Shown: positions 7,595 through 11,826 of the stretch, piece by piece
Layout: each line of letters opens with the position of its first letter
Numbering within the stretch: position 1 is the stretch's first letter
Source: Planctomycetaceae bacterium
GTDB taxonomy: Bacteria > Planctomycetota > Planctomycetia > Pirellulales > UBA1268
DNA: 11,826 nt
Direction: 5' to 3'
Assembly (NCBI GenBank): GCA_009691925.1
Contig: SIAG01000087.1
Span: 1 to 11,826 of the forward strand
Notes under the pieces: generated by a model
The model's database searches: none
Told to the model about the DNA's origin: nothing
The model's input: the letters and a program-made list of their open reading frames with translations, nothing else
Made by a program: the position numbers and the translations under genes

Positions 7595-9163
7595 ATGACA
7601 AGCGTCACCTCCACGCCATCGCCCCGCGGATTCCTCGGCATCGACGCCGGCACCCAGGGTCTGTCGGTGATCTTTACCGACTGCGATCTGAAGATCCTCG
7701 GCACGGGCGAAGCGGGCTACGAGATGGTGGCTGGTCTGGGGCCGGAGTGCTACGAGCAGGCGCCGGCCGACTGGGAGCAGGCGCTTGGCGCGGCGATGGC
7801 GGCCCTGCGGAAGGATCTTACCGCCAAGGGGATTGAGCCGGCCGTGGCGGCGATCGGCATCTCCGGTCAGATGCATGGCGAGGTGCTCGCCGATGCAAAC
7901 GGAGCGGCGCTTGCGCCAGCGCGGCTGTGGTGCGATGGCCGCAACGAGGCCGAGGCGGCCGAGCTGACGGCGCTGCTTGGTGTGAAGATGCCGAAGCGGA
8001 TCACCTCCGCCCGCTTTCTGTGGACGGTCCGCCACCAACCCGATCGCGCCCGCCGCACCGCCCACCTCACCACCCCCGCTGGCTGGATCGCCTTCCGCCT
8101 CACCGGGCAGCACCGCCTCGGGATCGGCGATGCCGCCGGGATGTTTCCAATCGATCAGGCCACGCTGAATTACGATCAAAAACTCCTCGCCGATTACGAC
8201 CGTCTCGTCGCCGCTCAACCGAGCGGTCCCTTCCCACAGTTAGCCAACCTCCTGCCACAGGTCGCGAAGGCCGGTGAGGATGGCGGCGCGCTCGACGCCC
8301 ACGGCGCCGCGCTCCTGGGGCTGCCCGTCGGCACGCCGCTTGCGCCTGCCGAAGGGGATCAGCCGGCGGCGCTGTCCGGTTCGCTGATCGGTGCTGCGGG
8401 GCAGGTGTCGATGAGCTTCGGCACGAGTGTCGTGGCCAATTCGGTCGGCGATCGGGCCTTCCAGGGGATCTCGCGCGCGGTCGATCACTTCTGCGCTCCC
8501 GATGGCAAGCCGATCAATATGGTCTGGATCCGCAACGGCACGACGCCGATGAACACCGTTGTGGGGATGTTCGGCCTCGCCGGCGCTGGCGCTGGCAGCA
8601 AGGCATTCGAGACCCTCATGCCGCTGCTGCTGGCGGCGCCTGACGATTGCGGCGGCCTGCTTGCTCTCCCCTTCATCGACGATGAGCCGGGCGTCGGCGT
8701 GCAGCGCGGCGGCACGGCGCTCGTCATGGGGCTCAATGAGCGAAGCGCCACGCCGGGGAACGTCGCCCGGGCGATGCTCCTGGCGACGATCTTCAATCTC
8801 CGCCACGGCAGCGACCTCCTCGCCGCGCAGGGCTATCCGCGCACCGAGATCGTCCTCTCCGGCGGGCTGACGAAGACGCCGGCCCTCGGCCAGATCCTCG
8901 CCGACGCCTTCGACACGCCGGTAACGATCCTCGCCGGCGCCGCCGAAGGGAGCGCGTGGGGAGCGGCACTGATGGCCGCCTACCGGGCCGCTGTCCTCGC
9001 CGGCGACACGCGCGACTGGGCCACCTTCCTCACCGGCCATCACTCCGGCACACCGACCCGCTTCCTCCCGCGGCCATCCGCGGTGAAGGCACTCGAGCAA
9101 GTCCACGCCCGCCACCAAAAGCTCCTGGCGGCGCACGCCGCCCTCGACAACGCGGCGGGGTGA
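7595..9163 (+). CDS. xylB: FGGY-family carbohydrate kinase, xylulokinase type
   Basis: A 522-residue cytosolic sugar kinase that should phosphorylate a ketose such as D-xylulose with ATP, feeding the pentose phosphate pathway. The N-terminal lobe opens with FLGIDAGTQGLSVIFTD (13-29, the ATP phosphate loop). IGISGQMHGEVLAD (87-100) and LWCDGRNEAE (111-120) are typical of xylulokinases. EGDQPAAL (253-260) supplies the expected catalytic base Asp255, followed by SFGTSVV (274-280), and the second FGGY signature region is IVLSGGLTKTPALGQILADA (419-438) with AAEGSAWGAALMAA (449-462). The length is slightly above the usual ~490-500. I chose the ATG at 7595, with GGAAG five bases upstream, over the ATG at 7529 because the family match begins just after it. 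The 3' end is repeated twice downstream as degraded fragments. Xylulose is the best guess; ribulose or another ketose is possible. Confidence 0.9.
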   Translation: MTSVTSTPSPRGFLGIDAGTQGLSVIFTDCDLKILGTGEAGYEMVAGLGPECYEQAPADWEQALGAAMAALRKDLTAKGIEPAVAAIGISGQMHGEVLADANGAALAPARLWCDGRNEAEAAELTALLGVKMPKRITSARFLWTVRHQPDRARRTAHLTTPAGWIAFRLTGQHRLGIGDAAGMFPIDQATLNYDQKLLADYDRLVAAQPSGPFPQLANLLPQVAKAGEDGGALDAHGAALLGLPVGTPLAPAEGDQPAALSGSLIGAAGQVSMSFGTSVVANSVGDRAFQGISRAVDHFCAPDGKPINMVWIRNGTTPMNTVVGMFGLAGAGAGSKAFETLMPLLLAAPDDCGGLLALPFIDDEPGVGVQRGGTALVMGLNERSATPGNVARAMLLATIFNLRHGSDLLAAQGYPRTEIVLSGGLTKTPALGQILADAFDTPVTILAGAAEGSAWGAALMAAYRAAVLAGDTRDWATFLTGHHSGTPTRFLPRPSAVKALEQVHARHQKLLAAHAALDNAAG

Positions 9164-9212
9164 GGCACTGGTGCCGGCGCTGCCAAGGGCAACGGTTGCA
9201 CGAACCTGACGC
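9031..9212 (+). repeat. Kinase 3' end, source copy of a three-copy repeat
   Basis: The last 44 codons of the kinase and about 49 bases past its stop recur at 9903-10092. The first 60 bases recur again at 11511-11570. By eye, 9032-9090 versus 9904-9962 match at 53 of 59 bases without gaps. Similarity continues past the stop codon (22 of 28 over 9185-9212), so this is a DNA-level duplication and not protein convergence. Confidence 0.85.
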
Positions 9213-9241
9213 GGCCGACAGACCGCCGTGGTCGCGTTTCC

Positions 9242-9355
9242 AAAACTCAGCAACATCATCGAGGGAATGTGAGTTTTTTGCCAGGCTTTTTGTATCTCAC
9301 TTTTTGGCCAAAAGTGAACCACAAAGTCGTTTGTCGTCAACAAGTGAGACACAAC
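9242..9355. repeat. Cluster of alternating GTGAG-type inverted and direct repeats
   Basis: Just after the kinase, AAAACTCA (9242-9249) is the exact complement of TGAGTTTT (9270-9277). GTGAG (9269-9273) pairs with CTCAC (9296-9300). CACTTTTTGGCCAAAAGTG (9298-9316) is a near-perfect palindrome. On the right, GTGAACCACAAA (9314-9325) and GTGAGACACAAC (9344-9355) are direct repeats, and the complement of 9289-9300 reads GTGAGATACAAA. Repeats in both orientations at 18-30 base steps recall transposon or phage end-binding sites, but no transposase is present. The first inverted pair with its T-run (9274-9279) might also terminate the kinase transcript. The rest of 9213-9497 shows no gene. Confidence 0.6.
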
Positions 9356-9402
9356 GTTCCCGCGACGGCAGGGCGATTGCGTCATGAGGGGGGTCTGTCA
9401 AT

Positions 9403-9431
9403 TTGCCACCGGCTGTTCAGCACGCTACCCT
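9403..9431 (+). promoter_or_regulatory. Possible promoter for the small membrane protein gene
   Basis: TTGCCA (9403-9408) and TACCCT (9426-9431) lie 17 bases apart, 67 bases before the ATG at 9498. The -35 is good (5 of 6 to sigma70 consensus) and the -10 poor (3 of 6). Confidence 0.25.
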
Positions 9432-9497
9432 TTGAAGACAGCGAGAAGGACGGATCGCACAAAGACAAGTTCGGTGTCAGACGCGGAGGGCCAACAG

Positions 9498-9860
9498 ATG
9501 GCAGAAGCGACCGAGTCGGAACCTGACTTTCAACTCCCTAAGCGTGAGCCTGACCCTCAACTCCTGCTGCCCGCCGACCTCCGCTCGGAGTGGGTGGTCG
9601 TTCCAAGGGCCGTGCTGAAATTTCAGGAATCATGGGGATTGCGGGTGGCCGTCGTCTTAGCGGTGTGGTGGCTGTCGCGGGACCTGAGTTGGTCGGCCCC
9701 TTTAAGCCTGTTCGCCTGGTTGTGTATCGAACTTGGGGGCGGTCTTAACGCGCGCATGAGGACCGCGGGAACGCTCCGAGGTCGCGTCTTTCCCGATCCA
9801 TTGAGCTACAGGACGCCGCCCTTACCTTCGACCCCTTCTCGAGGTTGGCAAAGGCTTTGA
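9498..9860 (+). CDS. Small putative membrane protein, unrecognised
   Basis: A 120-residue product I cannot place in a family. The ATG at 9498 has a strong ribosome site, GGAGGG (9485-9490), 7 bases ahead; an in-frame upstream ATG at 9384 lacks this support. Residues 1-30 are acidic and polar (MAEATESEPDFQLPKREPDP), followed by WVVVPRAVLKFQ. Residues 47-60 (GLRVAVVLAVWWLS) and 66-83 (SAPLSLFAWLCIELGGGL) are hydrophobic and separated by a short charged turn, suggesting one hairpin of two membrane segments. The C-terminus (PDPLSYRTPPLPSTPSRGW) is Pro/Ser-rich and may be out of the original frame, so the gene could be a decayed remnant. It sits between the GTGAG repeat cluster and the second kinase fragment, in DNA less GC-rich than the left part of the window. 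Coding status is probable but not certain. Confidence 0.5.
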   Translation: MAEATESEPDFQLPKREPDPQLLLPADLRSEWVVVPRAVLKFQESWGLRVAVVLAVWWLSRDLSWSAPLSLFAWLCIELGGGLNARMRTAGTLRGRVFPDPLSYRTPPLPSTPSRGWQRL

Positions 9861-9894
9861 TCGCCGCTCCCTTCATCGCGTCGCCCGCAAGGCA

Positions 9895-10092
9895 GCCGTC
9901 ATGACTGGCGATCACTCAGGCACACCGACCAGCTTCTTCCCGCGGTCATCCGCGGTGAAGGCGCTGGAGCTTCGAGCTAATCCACGCTCGCCACCAGAAG
10001 TTCCTCGCCGCGCACGTCGCGCTCGACGCCACGGCGGGGTGAGGCTTCGGTGCCGAGGCTGACAGAGGGCCACGGCTGCACCGACCTGCCGC
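9895..10092 (+). pseudogene. Degraded duplicate of the kinase 3' end
   Basis: The kinase-frame reading begins MTGDHSGTPTSFFPRSSAVK, closely matching LTGHHSGTPTRFLPRPSAVK at the kinase C-terminus. It then shifts frame because this copy has 7 extra bases around 9963-9980. From TCCACG onward the DNA match resumes (about 55 of 65 bases) through the equivalent of the stop codon (TGA, 10040-10042) and on to about 10092. It has no ribosome site or domain and cannot encode a kinase. The 8 bases before it (GCCGTCAT, 9895-9902) also precede the third copy at 11503 but not the intact kinase. The remaining sequence 9861-10244 shows no gene that I can support; a small CCCTC/GAGGG hairpin at 10160-10173 is the only other structure. 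Confidence 0.8.
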
Positions 10093-10244
10093 GCGGACCA
10101 AGGGGCCAGAGAACGGGCCAAGCCCTGAATCAGTGCCCCGCGCACCCCCCGTGGGCTTACCCTCGTGAGAGGGGGTCGCTTTGCGGCGGAAGTGGCCGGC
10201 GACGCCAAATGCCGCACAAAACACAAAAGCCCACAGATCTCGCC

Positions 10245-10306
10245 TTTCCAAGCCGATGAAACAAGAATACGATTGTGTCAACGACCGTGGTTACGCTCGT
10301 GTCAAC
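10245..10306 (+). promoter_or_regulatory. Candidate promoter and paired operator of the toxin-antitoxin operon
   Basis: TTTCCA (10245-10250), 17 bases, TACGAT (10268-10273) form a modest sigma70-like promoter ahead of the antitoxin gene. Immediately downstream, GTGTCAAC occurs twice as exact direct repeats (10275-10282 and 10299-10306), with starts 24 bases apart. The second copy extends into the near-palindrome GTGTCAACAC. Paired sites between promoter and start codon fit autoregulation by an AbrB-type antitoxin, which is typical of such operons. Note that the minus strand of each repeat reads GTTGACAC, containing a perfect -35 hexamer TTGACA, but I found no matching -10. Confidence 0.45.
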
Positions 10307-10320
10307 ACAAAAGGTTTGCT

Positions 10321-10545
10321 ATGACAACAATCAAGGTTCGCAAGGTCGGAAATTCCCTGGGGATTGTTCTGACCAAGGAACTGGTCGCGCGGCTGCGAGT
10401 GACCCAAGGAGATCAGCTGTTTGTCCAAGAGACCGTCGATGGCATTCAGTTGACTCCCTATGATCCCGAGTTTGGGCGGCAGATGGAGATCGCCAAGCGG
10501 GTCATGCGAGAAGATCGCGACGCTCTCAGGGCGCTCTCGAAGTGA
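10321..10545 (+). CDS. AbrB/MazE-family antitoxin, partner of a Doc toxin
   Basis: A 74-residue antitoxin. Its N-terminal half is a textbook AbrB swapped-hairpin DNA-binding domain: TTIKVRKVGNSLGIVLTKEL (2-21), then LRVTQGDQLFVQETVDGIQLTPYD. The C-terminal tail (EFGRQMEIAKRVMREDRDALRALSK) is charged and helical, the part expected to wrap and neutralise the toxin. It matches the known class of AbrB-type antidotes that accompany doc (TIGR02609 kind) in place of Phd. The ATG at 10321 has AAAGG six bases ahead; longer in-frame upstream reading lacks family support. Its stop overlaps the toxin GTG by 4 bases, which suggests coupled translation with antitoxin first. It probably represses its own promoter through the GTGTCAAC repeats. 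Confidence 0.92.
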   Translation: MTTIKVRKVGNSLGIVLTKELVARLRVTQGDQLFVQETVDGIQLTPYDPEFGRQMEIAKRVMREDRDALRALSK

Positions 10546-10934
10546 ACGAGCCGCAGTGGATCAGGCTGGATGTCATTTTGGCCATCCACGCGGAGCAACT
10601 CGCGGAGCACGGTGGCCTCGACGGGCTGCGGGATCGAGGCGGCCTCGAATCAGCAGTTGCCAGCCCACGGAACCTGTGGGCGTACGGAAACCCGACGCCA
10701 GACATTGCAGCGATGGCGGCGCAGTATGCATTCGCCATCGGCTGCAACCAAGTGTTCAACGACGGCAACAAACGCACAGCGATGGTTGTTTACCGAACAT
10801 TTCTCATCCTCAACGGTTATGATTTGCGAGCATCGCAAGACGAGAAATACACGGAGATGATGAAGCTGACCGAGCGGCAGATCGATGCTGGCAATCTGGC
10901 AGATTGGCTTCGTGCGCGGTTGGTGCCGGGATGA
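10542..10934 (+). CDS. doc: Doc/Fic-fold death-on-curing family toxin with altered Fic motif
   Basis: A 130-residue Doc-family protein. Doc kinases phosphorylate and inactivate elongation factor Tu, halting translation. Family marks are the early GLRDRGGLESAVASP (28-42), a central helix AAQYAFAIG, and the Fic-loop region Q70-V-F-N-D-G-N-K-R78, then MVVYRTFLILNGYDL. The canonical Doc loop is H-x-F-x-D-(A/G)-N-K-R. Here the first position, the catalytic His, is Gln (codon CAA, 10749-10751), while Phe72, Asp74, Asn76, Lys77 and Arg78 are kept. Activity may therefore be weakened, changed or lost, although the fold and the antitoxin pairing are intact. Start is GTG at 10542 inside the antitoxin stop (GTGA overlap); no separate ribosome site is apparent. 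The following 127 bases (10935-11061) hold no gene I can support. Confidence 0.92.
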   Translation: MNEPQWIRLDVILAIHAEQLAEHGGLDGLRDRGGLESAVASPRNLWAYGNPTPDIAAMAAQYAFAIGCNQVFNDGNKRTAMVVYRTFLILNGYDLRASQDEKYTEMMKLTERQIDAGNLADWLRARLVPG

Positions 10935-11061
10935 TGACTCTCCTCGCGTAAGCCAAAATACATCGATTCTCGGGCAGCGTCCTGAGCGCTGGTTCATCCA
11001 GTGGCCGCGAGCCATCGATCGGGAACGGTCGTCATCATCACGACGAGATCTGGGGATCAAT

Positions 11062-11433
11062 ATGCAGTGGTCCAAGCTACGTTGCCCGAAGTGTCAGGCG
11101 AATTACCCACTGGCACGCCTGTACGCGCGGTACCTCTCCCACACGTGTCCTGCCTGTGACGCGGGGCTGGTGGTCTCTCTTGAGTCATCGGCCTGCCTCG
11201 GAAAAACACTGGGAATCATTCTCTGCGCCCTGATCCCTCTCATGCAGGTCAGCTTGATCGCCTGGCGAGGGGAGTACTTCGGCGCTCACCTGCTCGCATT
11301 CATAGCTGCCATGATCGTAGCCGGAGCGGCCATTGGTTTCGTACTCGGCCCTCCGATTTTGGCACGTGTCGGAGAGTTCATTCCGAAGGAACATGCACCC
11401 CGGCAGGGTGAAGCGACTCCGTCAAGCCGTTGA
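11062..11433 (+). CDS. Zinc-ribbon membrane protein, function unknown
   Basis: A 123-residue protein with an N-terminal four-cysteine zinc ribbon, CPKC (8-11) and CPAC (29-32), exposed on one face, followed by two hydrophobic segments at about 47-68 (LGKTLGIILCALIPLMQVSLIA) split as ACLGKTLGIILCALIPLMQV and SLIAW, and about 76-101 (HLLAFIAAMIVAGAA, IGFVLGPPILA). The C-terminal tail is polar (KEHAPRQGEATPSSR). The ATG at 11062 has a GGGG (11052-11055) six bases upstream; an ORF extension to 10885 overlaps the doc gene and does not look like protein. I do not recognise a named family. Similar zinc-ribbon plus two-helix proteins are often annotated as hypothetical. It follows the toxin on the same strand at 127 bases and could be part of the same accessory cassette, but a functional link is not shown. 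Confidence 0.7.
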   Translation: MQWSKLRCPKCQANYPLARLYARYLSHTCPACDAGLVVSLESSACLGKTLGIILCALIPLMQVSLIAWRGEYFGAHLLAFIAAMIVAGAAIGFVLGPPILARVGEFIPKEHAPRQGEATPSSR

Positions 11434-11502
11434 ACGATCAACGGCGAAGCAGTCGCTGGATAAGGCGGCGTGGGATCAGGGCCATCTGTCGCTCGGAGGG
11501 TG

Positions 11503-11570
11503 GCCGTCATCACCGGCCATCACTCCAGCACACCACCCCGCTTTCGCCCGCGGGCGGCCGCGGGAAAGTC
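11503..11570 (+). repeat. Third, shortest copy of the kinase 3' end
   Basis: Positions 11511-11570 align without gaps to kinase 9031-9090 at 49 of 60 bases by eye; the first 20 bases match at 19. In the kinase frame it reads ITGHHSSTPPRFRPRAAAGK. The 8 bases GCCGTCAT just before it (11503-11510) are shared with the second copy (9895-9902). Homology stops near 11570. In 11434-11679 I see otherwise only a TATGAT -10-like hexamer (11617-11622), with no good -35, ahead of the final gene. Confidence 0.65.
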
Positions 11571-11679
11571 GCTTCTATCTTCGTGGAGATGCATTCGGCT
11601 CCCAGCATGACGACGCTATGATGATAGAAGAGCATGCCTCGGGATTTCGGGCCCACTTCCACCCACCCTTCAAACCACA

Positions 11680-11826
11680 ATGCAAAGTCTCGTCGACATT
11701 GAGCAGGCCGTGGAAAACCTCTCGGCTGAACAGCAGGCCGAACTGCTCCTCTTCGTGGCTGAGCGGCTGCGGAGTCCGCAAGCCCCACTCCCGGAACCGC
11801 GAGAGTTCTCGGAAGAACAATTGCTC
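11680..11826 (+). CDS. Probable antitoxin of a toxin-antitoxin pair (3' end outside window)
   Basis: 49 codons are visible, open to the window edge: MQSLVDIEQAVENLSAEQQA, then ELLLFVAERLRSPQAPLPEP and REFSEEQLL. The pattern LxxIExAVExLxxEQxxELLxFxAxRLR, followed by a Pro linker and REFSxEQ, matches small antitoxin-like proteins common upstream of PIN-domain (VapC-type) toxins in planctomycetes and cyanobacteria. A toxin gene would be expected just past the window. The ATG at 11680 has no clear ribosome site. The TATGAT at 11617-11622 could be its -10. The assignment to a VapB-like antitoxin is by pattern only. Confidence 0.65.
   Translation, partial: MQSLVDIEQAVENLSAEQQAELLLFVAERLRSPQAPLPEPREFSEEQLL

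Noticed and set aside
8240..9385. Minus-strand open frame opposite the kinase
   Set aside because: It is antisense to conserved kinase motifs and runs into the repeat cluster; no ribosome site or protein family was seen.
10277..10306. Minus-strand promoters from two perfect TTGACA hexamers
   Set aside because: No acceptable -10 element lies 16-18 bases downstream of either hexamer on the minus strand, and no minus-strand gene follows.
10885..11061. In-frame upstream extension of the zinc-ribbon gene
   Set aside because: It overlaps the end of doc, is rich in Arg/Ser/Trp with no conserved look, and a better start with a purine-rich site exists at 11062.
9213..11570. CRISPR array or complete insertion sequence in the repeat-rich right part
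   Set aside because: Repeats are few, differ in orientation and spacing, and no cas gene, transposase or integrase reading frame is present.

Overview
The window looks like chromosomal DNA of a high-GC planctomycete. Three things point there: a secreted WD40 protein with the C-terminal module seen on planctomycete cytochrome/DUF1553-type proteins, a large secreted beta-propeller protein with an LEPR-XLL-like N-terminal motif followed by RTX repeats, and a COG2407-type sugar isomerase close to relatives I associate with that phylum. The assignment rests on protein character only, as there is no rRNA or other marker gene.

Layout. Positions 1-2686 (minus strand) hold a co-directional run: a WD40 seven-repeat secreted protein, thiS (its GTG start overlaps the WD40 stop by 4 bases), a 142-base gap with a GC hairpin, and thiG, cut off by the window edge. 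A divergent intergenic region leads to a plus-strand fucose/arabinose isomerase-like gene (2910-4601). It converges on a minus-strand 886-residue RTX plus Beta_propel protein (4653-7313). After a second divergent spacer comes a plus-strand FGGY kinase of the xylulokinase type (7595-9163).

From about 9240 the character changes. Base composition is visibly less GC-rich and coding density falls. An alternating cluster of inverted and direct GTGAG-like repeats appears, followed by a small putative membrane protein (9498-9860). Two degraded copies of the kinase 3' end (9903-10092 and 11511-11570) bracket an AbrB-type antitoxin / Doc-type toxin pair (10321-10934) and a zinc-ribbon membrane protein (11062-11433). 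Another likely antitoxin gene starts at 11680 and runs off the window.

How the genes fit together. ThiS and ThiG are partners in making the thiazole half of thiamine. The isomerase and the kinase are the two enzyme classes that bring aldoses into central metabolism, though they are separated here by an opposite-strand gene. The two large repeat proteins are probably exported. The right-hand 2.6 kb reads as an accessory zone built of toxin-antitoxin modules and repeated fragments of the neighbouring kinase. The points most worth a second look are the three-copy kinase 3' end, the His-to-Gln change at the catalytic position of the Doc Fic motif, the WD40/thiS translational overlap, and the GTGTCAAC operator-like repeats. 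I did not find a clearly new multi-gene system.
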